The translations under genes and the position numbers were made by a program. 64,000 nt of DNA from positions 6,448,001 to 6,512,000 of the forward strand of contig NZ_CP098740.1 in the NCBI RefSeq assembly GCF_026167665.1, in the 5' to 3' direction. Positions within the stretch are counted from its first letter, which is position 1; the number at the start of each line of letters is the position of its first letter. Below, in pieces: positions 56,888-64,000 of the stretch. Origin of the DNA: Streptomyces drozdowiczii. GTDB taxonomy: Bacteria > Actinomycetota > Actinomycetes > Streptomycetales > Streptomycetaceae. The notes under the pieces are model-generated. The model was not told the DNA's origin, ran no database searches, and saw nothing but the letters and a program-made list of their open reading frames with translations.

Positions 56888-58171
56888 TTACGGGCGCTCG
56901 TCCACGATCCGCCGGAACTTGCCCACCGACCGCTCCAGCGTCTCCGGGTCCAGGATCTCGACGCCCACCGACACCCCGATCCCGTCCTTGACCGCCGCCG
57001 CGACCGATGCGGCGGCCGCCGCCCGCTGCTCCGGCGTCGCCCCGGCCCTGGCCTCCGCCCGCACCGTCAGCACATCGAGCCGGCCCTCCCGGGTCAGCCG
57101 CAGCTGGAAGTGGGGCGACACCCCCGGGGTACGGAGCACGATCTCCTCGATCTGCGTGGGGAAGAGGTTCACCCCGCGCAAGATGACCAGGTCGTCGCTG
57201 CGCCCGGTGACCTTCTCCATCCGCCGGAAGACGCGGGCCGTGCCGGGCAGCAGCCGGGTCAGGTCCCGCGTCCGGTACCGGACGACCGGCATCGCCTCCT
57301 TGGTCAGCGAGGTGAACACCAGCTCGCCCCGCTCCCCGTCGGGCAGCACCTCGCCGGTGAACGGGTCGACCACCTCCGGATAGAAGTGGTCCTCCCAGAT
57401 GTGCAGCCCGTCCTTCGTCTCCACACACTCCTGGGCCACGCCGGGACCCATCACCTCGGACAGGCCGTAGATGTCGACCGCGTCGATCGCGAACCGCTCC
57501 TCGATCTCCCGCCGCATCTCCTCCGTCCACGGCTCCGCCCCGAAGATCCCCGCCTTCAGCGAGGTCGTACGAGGATCGACGCCCTGCCGCTCGAACTCGT
57601 CCAGGAGGGTCAGCATGTACGAGGGCGTCACCATGATGATGTCGGGCCGGAAGTCCTGGATCAGCTGGACCTGACGGGCCGTCATGCCACCGGACGCCGG
57701 AATCACCGTGCAGCCCAGCCGCTCCGCCCCGTAATGCGCCCCGAGGCCGCCGGTGAACAGCCCGTAGCCGTAGGCCACATGGATCTTCTGGCCCGGCCGG
57801 CCGCCCGCCGCCCTGATGGACCGGGCGACCACATCGGCCCAGGTCTCCAGGTCCCTGTCGGTGTAGCCGACGACGGTCGGGCGGCCCGTCGTCCCGCTGG
57901 AGGCATGGATGCGGCGCACCTGGTCCTCGGGGACCGCGAACATCCCGAACGGGTAGTTGTCCCGCAGATCCGCCTTGGTGGTGAACGGGAAGCGGGCCAG
58001 ATCGGCGAGCGAGCGGCAGTCCTCCGGCTTCAGCCCCGCCCGGTCGAACGCGGCCCGGTAGTGCGCCACGTTCTCGTAGGCGTGGCGCAGGGTGGCCCGC
58101 AGCCGTTCGAGCTGAAGCGCCTCCAGTCCGGTGCGGCTCATCCGTTCCGCCGAGTCCAGCAGAGCCGTCAT
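56888..58171 (-). CDS. paaK: Phenylacetate-CoA ligase
   Basis: 427 aa, the normal PaaK length. Activates phenylacetate to phenylacetyl-CoA. Landmarks: FPFTTKADLRDNYPFGMFAVP, P-loop IHASSGTTGRPTVVGYT, YGYGLFTGGLGAHYGAERLG, IFGAEPWTEEMR, DIYGLSEVMGPGVAQEC and C-terminal SVGKFRRIVDERP. Start: ATG 58171; GAGG upstream is the ribosome site. No paaABCDE genes are in the window, so it either feeds a pathway elsewhere or acts alone. A TetR-type palindrome lies in its leader (58205). Confidence 0.95.
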   Translation of the reverse strand: MTALLDSAERMSRTGLEALQLERLRATLRHAYENVAHYRAAFDRAGLKPEDCRSLADLARFPFTTKADLRDNYPFGMFAVPEDQVRRIHASSGTTGRPTVVGYTDRDLETWADVVARSIRAAGGRPGQKIHVAYGYGLFTGGLGAHYGAERLGCTVIPASGGMTARQVQLIQDFRPDIIMVTPSYMLTLLDEFERQGVDPRTTSLKAGIFGAEPWTEEMRREIEERFAIDAVDIYGLSEVMGPGVAQECVETKDGLHIWEDHFYPEVVDPFTGEVLPDGERGELVFTSLTKEAMPVVRYRTRDLTRLLPGTARVFRRMEKVTGRSDDLVILRGVNLFPTQIEEIVLRTPGVSPHFQLRLTREGRLDVLTVRAEARAGATPEQRAAAAASVAAAVKDGIGVSVGVEILDPETLERSVGKFRRIVDERP

Positions 58172-58204
58172 CTCGGGCCTCCTCGTCCGTGCGCGCCGTG
58201 CGGG

Positions 58205-58222
58205 CGACCGATCATTCGGTCG
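58205..58222 (+). promoter_or_regulatory. Palindrome CGACCGA-TCAT-TCGGTCG upstream of paaK
   Basis: A perfect 7-4-7 inverted repeat 33 bp upstream of the paaK start. On the minus strand a TTGCCA -35-like box lies at 58266-58261, with an AT-rich -10 region before the palindrome. The size and CCGA...TCGG arms suit a TetR-family repressor such as PaaR. Confidence 0.55.
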
Positions 58223-58352
58223 TTTCCTCCGGGAGCAGTAATTCAGGATCCCGCACCCCCTGGCAAGAGGGGTGACGCATCCGGACCGGACCGCGAGTAC
58301 GCCCGTACCGAACACGGCTGCGTCACCCGGACGGCCCTGTTTGGATGGGGGC

Positions 58353-59873
58353 ATGCCGACCTTCCACACGTACGACGGAACCCAGCTCGCCTATCACCTC
58401 GTGGGGGAGGGGGCACCGCTGATCTGCCTGCCCGGCGGTGCCATGCGGGCGAGCGCCTACCTCGGCACCCTCGGCGGACTCTCCGCCCACCGGCAGCTGG
58501 TCCTCCTCGATCTGCGCGGCACCGGCGCCTCCGCCGCCCCCGACGACCCCGCCACCTACCGCTGCGACCGGCAGACCGAGGACGTCGAGGCCCTGCGTGC
58601 CCACCTCGGCCTCGAACGCGTCGACCTCCTCGCCCACTCCGCGGCCGGCGAACTCGCCGCCCTCTACGCCGCCCGGTATCCGCACCGGCTGCGCAACCTG
58701 GTCCTCGTCGCCCCCACCACCCTCGCCGCCGGCTTCTCCGCCTCGGTGCGCGAGTCCCGCGAGGCGGCCGCCCTGCGCGCGTCGGAACCGTGGTACGAGG
58801 ACGCGCTCGCCGCCCTGGAGGAGATCTGGGCCGGCCGCATGACCGACGAACTGCGCGCCAGGACAAGGCCGTTCCTGTACGGGCGGTGGGACGCCGACGC
58901 CCAGGAGCACGCCGCCGCCTCGCCCGCGCAGATCAACGCCGAGGCCGCCGCCCGGTACGCCGGCGAAGGCGCCTTCGACCCGGCGGCGACCGCCCCCGCC
59001 CTGCGCACGCTGGATGCGCCGGTCCTCGTGCTGGCCGGCGAGTACGACACCATCCTGACGCCCGACCGCGCCGCCGGGCTGGCCGCGCTCTTCCCGCACG
59101 CCGAGTTCGCCGTGCAGCGCGGCGCCGCGCACTTCCCGTGGATCGACGACGCGGGGGCCTTCGCCCGCATCGTCGAGGCGTTCCTCGACCCGGAGGTGCA
59201 CACCGTCCGGGCCGGCGGGACGCGGCTCGCGTACCGGGTGTGGGGCGACCCGGCCGCGCCGCCGGTCGTCCTGGCCCACGGCCGGTGCGGCAGCAGCCGC
59301 GACTGGGCCCGCATCGCCACCCAACTCGCCGCCACCCACCGGGTGTACGCCTTCGACTTCCGGGGCCACGGCCTCAGCGACTGGCCCGGCCGCTACAGCT
59401 TCGAGCTGTTCCGCGACGACCTGCACGGCTTCCTGGAAGCCCGCAACCTCGCCGGTGCCACCGTCGTCGGGCACTCCATGGGCGGAGCCGCCGCCTATCT
59501 GCTCGCCGAACGGCACCCCGGGCTGATCGGCCGCCTGGTCATCGAGGAGGCGCCCCCGCTCATCCCGCTCGACCCGCCCCGCCCCGTGCCCCAACGCCCC
59601 GACGAGGAGCTGGACTTCGACTGGCCGGTCGTGCCCGCCATCGACGCCCAGCTCAACGACCCGGACCCGGCCGGCCGCGAACTCCTCGGCGAGATCACCG
59701 CCCCCACCCTCGTCATCGGCGGCGGCCCGAGCAGCCGGATCGCCCAGGAGGACCTGGCCGGAATGGCCCGCGCCATCCCCGGCGCGGAGTTCGTCACCAT
59801 CGACGCGGGCCACCTCGTACACACCGAACGACCGGAGGAATTCCTCACCGCCCTCCGGTCGTTCGGGATCTGA
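58353..59873 (+). CDS. Tandem fusion of two alpha/beta-hydrolase domains
   Basis: 506 aa, twice the usual size. Domain 1 (residues about 1-280): oxyanion PGGAMR, nucleophile Ser96 in LLAHSAAGEL (first Gly replaced by Ala), Asp in LAGEYDTI, His in GAAHFPW. Domain 2 (about 285-506): AHGRCGSSRDW, DFRGHGLSDW, Ser375 in VVGHSMGGAA, and His in DAGHLVHTE. Both triads look complete. The joint (FLDPEVHTVRAGGTRLAYRV) restarts a full hydrolase. Start: ATG 58353, with TTGGAT 7 bases upstream and no ribosome site (possibly leaderless). Divergent from paaK. Confidence 0.9.
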   Translation: MPTFHTYDGTQLAYHLVGEGAPLICLPGGAMRASAYLGTLGGLSAHRQLVLLDLRGTGASAAPDDPATYRCDRQTEDVEALRAHLGLERVDLLAHSAAGELAALYAARYPHRLRNLVLVAPTTLAAGFSASVRESREAAALRASEPWYEDALAALEEIWAGRMTDELRARTRPFLYGRWDADAQEHAAASPAQINAEAAARYAGEGAFDPAATAPALRTLDAPVLVLAGEYDTILTPDRAAGLAALFPHAEFAVQRGAAHFPWIDDAGAFARIVEAFLDPEVHTVRAGGTRLAYRVWGDPAAPPVVLAHGRCGSSRDWARIATQLAATHRVYAFDFRGHGLSDWPGRYSFELFRDDLHGFLEARNLAGATVVGHSMGGAAAYLLAERHPGLIGRLVIEEAPPLIPLDPPRPVPQRPDEELDFDWPVVPAIDAQLNDPDPAGRELLGEITAPTLVIGGGPSSRIAQEDLAGMARAIPGAEFVTIDAGHLVHTERPEEFLTALRSFGI

Positions 59874-59892
59874 TCACCGACCTGACGTCACG

Positions 59893-61521
59893 TCAGCCCC
59901 GGTGCAGGAGCGTCACCAGGACGTCGTGCAGCGTCGCCTCGGCGTCCTCGGAGCCCGACTCCGTACGCCAGGCGACGAAGCCGTCGGGGCGCACCAGGAC
60001 CGCGCCGTCCCGGCCCGTCCCGTGCGCCTCGGCCCAGTCCGCCCCGTCCTCCGGTTCAAGATCGGCGCCCGCGCCGATGCCGTACGCGTCGAGCCGCACG
60101 CCCAGTCGTTCGGCGACCCGCTCCGCGGCCCGCCGCCACGCCGCGTCCGCGCCGTCCGCCAGCAGCACGAACGAGCGCTCGTACAGATCCAGGGTCGAGA
60201 TGCGCTCCCCGTCCCGGCGCACCCAGAGGTGGGGCGCCCTGCTGCCCGGCTCGCCCGTCAGCCGCATCCCCTCCGGGACCACCGGCGCGTCCGGCGCCAC
60301 GCCCAGCACCGCACCCGCGGTGTAGCGGTAGCCCAGCGCCACGTTCAGCATCCCGCCCCGCTTGCCGCCGCCCACCGAGGGCGGGGGAGCGTAGCCGGGG
60401 TGGCTGTGCTCCTCGGACCGCGCCGACGCCCGCTCACTCGTCGCCCGGGCCACCGGCAGCCGCTCCTCCCCGTACGTCTCCAGCAGCCCCCGGCCCGCCT
60501 CGCCCCGCAGCACCGCCGCCAGCTTCCACGCCAGGTTGTGCGCGTCCTGGATACCGGTGTTCGAGCCGAAGGCGCCGGTCGGCGACATCTCGTGCGCCGA
60601 GTCACCGGCCAGGAACACCCGACCGCGTGAGTAGCGCCCGGCTACCCGCTCCGCCGCGTGCCACGGCGCCTTGCCGGTGATCTCCACATCGAGGTCCGGC
60701 GCGCCGACGGCGGTACGGATGTGGCGGGCGCACCGCTCGTCCGTGAAGTCCTCCAGCGTCTCGCCCCGCTCCGGCTGCCACGGGGCGTGGAACACCCACT
60801 CCACCTCGTTGTCCACCGGCAGCAGCGCGCCCTCCGCCTCCGGATTCGTCAGATAGCACACGATGAAGCGCCGCTCGCCCAGCACCTCCGCCAGCCCGCG
60901 CGACCGGAAGGTGACGCTGACGTTGTGGAACAGGTCGCCGGTCCCCGACTGGCCGATGCGCAACTGCTCGCGGACCGGGCTGCGCGGCCCGTCCGCCGCG
61001 ACCAGGTAGTCCGCCCGCACCGTCGTGTGCTCACCGGTCTCCCGGTTCTTCAGGGTCGCCGTGACCCCCGAGGCATCCGGGTCGAACGACATCATCTCCG
61101 TGGCGAAGCGCAGGTCACCGCCCTGCTCCCGGGCCCGCTCCAGCAGGACCGGCTCCAGGTCGTTCTGACTGCACAGGCACCAGCCCGTCGGGCTGAACCG
61201 GGCCAGCGCCCCGCCCGGGTCGATCTCCTTGAACAGCCACTCCTGGTCCTCGCCGGTCAGCGAGCCCGCCTGGAGGATGCCGTGGTTGTCCGCCAGCACC
61301 GACGCGGCCGCCCGGATCTCCTCCTCGACACCCGCACGGCGGAACACCTCCATCGTGCGGACGTTGTTGCCGCGGCCACGCGGATGCGTCGAGGTGGCCG
61401 CGTGCTTCTCGACCAGCAGGTGCTCGACGCCGAGCCGGCCGAGGAAAAGGGACGCGGACAGACCCACCAGCGAACCGCCCACGATGAGGACCGGTACATG
61501 GAGGTCGACGTTCTCGTTCAT
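59893..61521 (-). CDS. FAD-dependent polyketide hydroxylase (WhiE ORFVIII-like)
   Basis: 542 aa, class A flavoprotein hydroxylase of aromatic polyketides. FAD motif VLIVGGSLVGLSASLFLGR (residues about 11-29), RTMEVFRRAGVEEEIR, DG motif LVAADGPRSPVREQL, and GDSAHEMSPTGAFGSNTGIQDAHNLAWKL. A C-terminal thioredoxin-like domain follows. It lies divergent from a SchA/CurD-cupin-KS gene series, exactly the whiE arrangement in which ORFVIII is transcribed away from ORFI-VII and tailors the spore pigment. Start: ATG 61521 with GGAGC upstream. Confidence 0.92.
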   Translation of the reverse strand: MNENVDLHVPVLIVGGSLVGLSASLFLGRLGVEHLLVEKHAATSTHPRGRGNNVRTMEVFRRAGVEEEIRAAASVLADNHGILQAGSLTGEDQEWLFKEIDPGGALARFSPTGWCLCSQNDLEPVLLERAREQGGDLRFATEMMSFDPDASGVTATLKNRETGEHTTVRADYLVAADGPRSPVREQLRIGQSGTGDLFHNVSVTFRSRGLAEVLGERRFIVCYLTNPEAEGALLPVDNEVEWVFHAPWQPERGETLEDFTDERCARHIRTAVGAPDLDVEITGKAPWHAAERVAGRYSRGRVFLAGDSAHEMSPTGAFGSNTGIQDAHNLAWKLAAVLRGEAGRGLLETYGEERLPVARATSERASARSEEHSHPGYAPPPSVGGGKRGGMLNVALGYRYTAGAVLGVAPDAPVVPEGMRLTGEPGSRAPHLWVRRDGERISTLDLYERSFVLLADGADAAWRRAAERVAERLGVRLDAYGIGAGADLEPEDGADWAEAHGTGRDGAVLVRPDGFVAWRTESGSEDAEATLHDVLVTLLHRG

Positions 61522-61716
61522 CAGTTGCTCCAGCTCCGACGCCGTACAGATGCTCTGTCCATGCCCGTGCCGGAGCCGGGTCGGAGCCCTTCGGACGCCT
61601 GCTCACCTGAACGGTTCATAAATCTCGCGTCGGGCGGACCAGCGTTTCACGATCGGTCACGGAGACGGCCGGGTCTCCCCGCATTCCTGCCTCCCACCGT
61701 CGAAGGAGTTCGCCAG
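61522..61716 (+). promoter_or_regulatory. Divergent promoter region of the spore-pigment cluster
   Basis: 195 bp between the FAD hydroxylase and the SchA/CurD gene. In the known whiE cluster the matching gap holds two divergent sporulation promoters. Here an AT-richer patch (GGTTCATAAATCTC, 61613-61626) is the best promoter candidate, but no sigma-F-like box can be placed with confidence. GAAGGAG at 61702 is the ribosome site of the plus-strand gene. Confidence 0.5.
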
Positions 61717-62838
61717 ATGACCACCACCCTCTCGGAACGGATCTCACAGTCCGCCTTCGACGGATCCCGGCTGCGCGTCGTGCTGCTGCTGGATCTGCAC
61801 GACGGCGCCCAGAAGCAGTTCCTGGAGGCGTACGAGCACATGCGCAACCAGGTCGCGTCCATCCCCGGTCACATCAGCGACCAGCTGTGCCAGTCCATCG
61901 AGAACCCCTCGCAGTGGCTGATCACCAGCGAGTGGGAGAGCGCCCCGCCGTTCCTCGCCTGGGTGAACAGCGAGGAGCACGTCGCCACCGTGCAGCCCCT
62001 GCACAGCTGCGTACGCGACACCAGGTCGCTGCGGTTCAGCGTGCTGCGCGAGACCGGCAAGGGCTTCGAGGCCGTCCCCGACCCGCTCAAGGGCGGCCTC
62101 CAGACCTCCCCGCGCCTCGGCGACGGCGTCGTGCGCCACGCGCTCACCTTCACGGTGAAGCCCGGCACCGAGGACATCGTGGCCAAGCTCCTCGCCGACT
62201 ACGAGTCGCCCCGCTCCCGCGTGGACGACCACACCCGGCTGCGCCGCACCTCGCTCTTCATGCACGGCAACCGCGTGGTGCGCGCCGTCGAGGTCGAGGG
62301 CGACCTGATGGCCGCCCTGCGGCACGTCTCCCGCCAGCCCGAGATCCGCGCCGTCGAGGAGGCCATCAACCCCTACCTCGAACAGGACCGGGACCTCGCC
62401 GACCCCGACTCCGCCCGGATGTTCTTCACCCGCGCGGCGCTGCCCACCGTGCACCACGTCTCGGCCGGCCGTCACGCCCCCGAGAGCCTGCAGCGGCACG
62501 CCGTGTTCTACCAGGCCAAGGAGGGCTGCGGGATGGCCCTGGCCCGCCTCCTGGCCGGCCACGACGAGGAGGCCGCCGACGACACCGGCAGCCCCATCGA
62601 CAGCAGCACCATCTTCCAGCGCGACGACGTCGTCGTACGCCTCCTGGAGGCGAGCGGCCCGCTCGACGCGCAGCCCGCCCAGGCCCTCGGCATCCACGGC
62701 CCCGACAAGGCGGCCCGCCTGGCCCGCCTCCTGGACGGCGAGGCGAACGCCGTCCCCGCCACCGACCAGGACGCCGCGCGCTTCCTCGCCCGGTCCGAGA
62801 TGCGACTGATCACCGACCGGCGCGCCGCGGATTCCTGA
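61717..62838 (+). CDS. SchA/CurD-like protein of spore-pigment clusters (WhiE ORFI-like)
   Basis: 373 aa, soluble. Residues about 18-110 ([29 protein letters not shown], then [18 protein letters not shown]) look like an antibiotic-biosynthesis-monooxygenase/dimeric alpha-beta barrel unit. A second similar unit follows ([24 protein letters not shown]), and the C-part carries [18 protein letters not shown]. Such proteins open the whiE, sch and cur gene clusters, and their exact role is not settled. ATG 61717 with GAAGGAG. Confidence 0.88.
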   Translation: MTTTLSERISQSAFDGSRLRVVLLLDLHDGAQKQFLEAYEHMRNQVASIPGHISDQLCQSIENPSQWLITSEWESAPPFLAWVNSEEHVATVQPLHSCVRDTRSLRFSVLRETGKGFEAVPDPLKGGLQTSPRLGDGVVRHALTFTVKPGTEDIVAKLLADYESPRSRVDDHTRLRRTSLFMHGNRVVRAVEVEGDLMAALRHVSRQPEIRAVEEAINPYLEQDRDLADPDSARMFFTRAALPTVHHVSAGRHAPESLQRHAVFYQAKEGCGMALARLLAGHDEEAADDTGSPIDSSTIFQRDDVVVRLLEASGPLDAQPAQALGIHGPDKAARLARLLDGEANAVPATDQDAARFLARSEMRLITDRRAADS

Positions 62839-62911
62839 ACCGCGCTCCGGCACCCGGGCCCTCGCCCGACCCGTCACCCCACGCGCCCAGCGCCCAGGAG
62901 GAGAAGCAGAG

Positions 62912-63346
62912 ATGACCACCCACCGGCCACGCATCGTGGACCTCAGTGAGACCCAGCCCAACACCAGGCGCGGAGGCGACCTGCGCGCCCTGCTCACCCC
63001 CACCGCGGTGGGCGCCACCAGCGGCTTCATGGGCCTCGCCCTCGTCGACCCCGGCGACCGCATCGGCGAGCACTACCACCCGTACTCCGAGGAGTTCGTG
63101 TACGTCGTGCAGGGGCACCTGGAGGTCGACCTGGACGGGGAGACGCACACCATGCGCCCCGACCAGGGCCTGCTGATCCCCCCGCACGTCCGCCACCGCT
63201 TCCGCAACGTCGGCGACACCGAGGCCCGCATGGTCTTCCACCTCGGCCCGCTCGCCCCCCGCCCCGAACTCGGCCACGTCGACACCGAGGTGACCGAGAC
63301 CGCCGAGCGGGGTGCCCCGCCAGAACGAACCGAGGCCGCGTCATGA
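62912..63346 (+). CDS. Cupin-domain protein (WhiE ORFII-like)
   Basis: 144 aa. Cupin motif 1 [17 protein letters not shown] (about residues 52-68) with metal-binding His/His/Glu, and motif 2 [17 protein letters not shown] with the third His. Cupins of this kind accompany type II polyketide synthases as cyclase or monooxygenase-like helpers. Ribosome site AGGAGGAG, ATG 62912, 73 bp after the SchA/CurD gene. Its stop overlaps the KS-alpha start (ATGA). Confidence 0.92.
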   Translation: MTTHRPRIVDLSETQPNTRRGGDLRALLTPTAVGATSGFMGLALVDPGDRIGEHYHPYSEEFVYVVQGHLEVDLDGETHTMRPDQGLLIPPHVRHRFRNVGDTEARMVFHLGPLAPRPELGHVDTEVTETAERGAPPERTEAAS

Positions 63347-64000
63347 CCCGGCGCGTGGCGGTCACCGGAGTCGGCGTCGTCGCCCCGGGCGGCATCGGGG
63401 CCCCGGCCTTCTGGGACCTGCTCTCCAACGGCCGCACCGCGACCCGGGGCATCACCCTCTTCGACCCGGCGGGCTTCCGCTCCCGGATCGCCGCCGAGTG
63501 CGACTTCGACCCGGCGGCCCACGGGCTGGACGACGAGGACACCGCACGCGCGGACCGGTACGTCCAGTTCGCGATGGTGGCCGCCCGCGAGGCGCTCGCC
63601 GACGCCGGTCTGGACCCGGAGCGCACCGACCCCTGGCGGATGGGCGTCTCCCTCGGCACCGCGGTCGGCGGAACCACCCGCCTGGAGCACGACTACGTCG
63701 CCGTCAGCGAGAAGGGCGCGCGCTGGGACGTCGACCACCGCCGGGCCGGCCCCCACCTGGAACGGGCCTTCTCGCCCAGCTCGCTGGCCTCCGCCGTCGC
63801 CGAGCAGGTCGGCGCCCACGGCCCCGTGCAGACCGTCTCCACCGGCTGCACCTCGGGCCTGGACGCCATCGGCTACGCCTTCCACTCCATCGAGGAGGGC
63901 CGGGTCGACGTCTGCATAGCCGGTGCGTCGGACTCGCCGATCACCCCGATCACCGTGGCCTGCTTCGACGCGATCAAGGCGACGTCGCCCAACAACGACG
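63343..64000 (+). CDS. Type II PKS ketosynthase alpha subunit (WhiE ORFIII-like), 3' partial
   Basis: The frame runs off the right end of the window; 219 codons are present. N-terminus [41 protein letters not shown], and active-site Cys169 in [11 protein letters not shown] identify a catalytically competent KS-alpha, not a chain-length-factor (which has Gln there). It condenses malonyl units on an acyl carrier protein to build the aromatic spore pigment. ATG 63343 overlaps the cupin stop, so translation is coupled. The KS-beta and ACP genes should follow outside the window. Confidence 0.95.
   Translation, partial: MTRRVAVTGVGVVAPGGIGAPAFWDLLSNGRTATRGITLFDPAGFRSRIAAECDFDPAAHGLDDEDTARADRYVQFAMVAAREALADAGLDPERTDPWRMGVSLGTAVGGTTRLEHDYVAVSEKGARWDVDHRRAGPHLERAFSPSSLASAVAEQVGAHGPVQTVSTGCTSGLDAIGYAFHSIEEGRVDVCIAGASDSPITPITVACFDAIKATSPNND

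Overview
The window is a GC-rich, gene-dense stretch with strong third-position GC bias, frequent GTG starts, 4-nt ATGA/GTGA overlaps between genes, and actinobacterial marker genes (monomeric isocitrate dehydrogenase, DUF6325, DUF6479 and SHOCT proteins, and a whiE-type spore pigment cluster at the right edge). This points to a Streptomyces chromosome. I see no tRNA, rRNA, CRISPR array, insertion sequence or plasmid-type element. No gene-free gap exceeds 300 bases.

Layout. 1-8.6 kb: a DHA2-type drug exporter (5' end outside the window), a glutathione-S-transferase-type reductase, NADP isocitrate dehydrogenase, a stand-alone cytochrome c oxidase subunit I (ctaD) with a small membrane protein, and a type II NADH dehydrogenase. 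8.6-13.7 kb (minus): methylmalonyl-CoA mutase mutA-mutB, then a frameshifted meaB GTPase chaperone. 13.9-19.96 kb: small conserved streptomycete proteins, a tyrosine phosphatase, two broken genes (16.3 and 17.6 kb), and a VOC protein. 20.06-23.7 kb: a three-subunit molybdenum hydroxylase of PaoABC type. 23.9-28.4 kb: an anti-sigma-like ATPase, a succinate-semialdehyde-type dehydrogenase and phosphoketolase. 28.5-33.7 kb: a BaeRF-like protein, a lipoprotein, a secreted endonuclease I, an RlmG-like methyltransferase and an ADP-ribosylglycohydrolase. 33.8-37.6 kb: an MFS exporter and M20 amidohydrolase, divergent from a double-AsnC regulator.

37.6-50.2 kb looks like an aromatic-degradation region. 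A minus-strand operon (FAH-type hydrolase, extradiol dioxygenase, FAD phenol hydroxylase, acetoacetyl-CoA synthetase) faces a GntR regulator and a PucR-type regulator. Next come a flavin-dependent monooxygenase and its divergent flavin reductase, then a SnoaL-like gene and two amidohydrolases. 50.3-53.3 kb: an MpaB-type oxygenase overlapping a soluble Ser/Thr kinase with kinesin-light-chain-like TPRs. 53.3-59.9 kb: a Tat-exported serine hydrolase, two adenylate-forming ligases (one is PaaK) and a tandem alpha/beta-hydrolase fusion. 59.9-64 kb: the start of a whiE-like type II polyketide cluster (divergent FAD hydroxylase, SchA/CurD protein, cupin, KS-alpha running off the end).

The most unusual items are a 64-bp near-perfect palindrome inserted in frame inside the SnoaL-like gene at 47.4 kb; three separate frameshifts between 9 and 18 kb, each restorable by one small indel; two copies of a CCGAAA-N3-TTTCGG palindrome; and several palindromes in divergent intergenic regions next to regulators.
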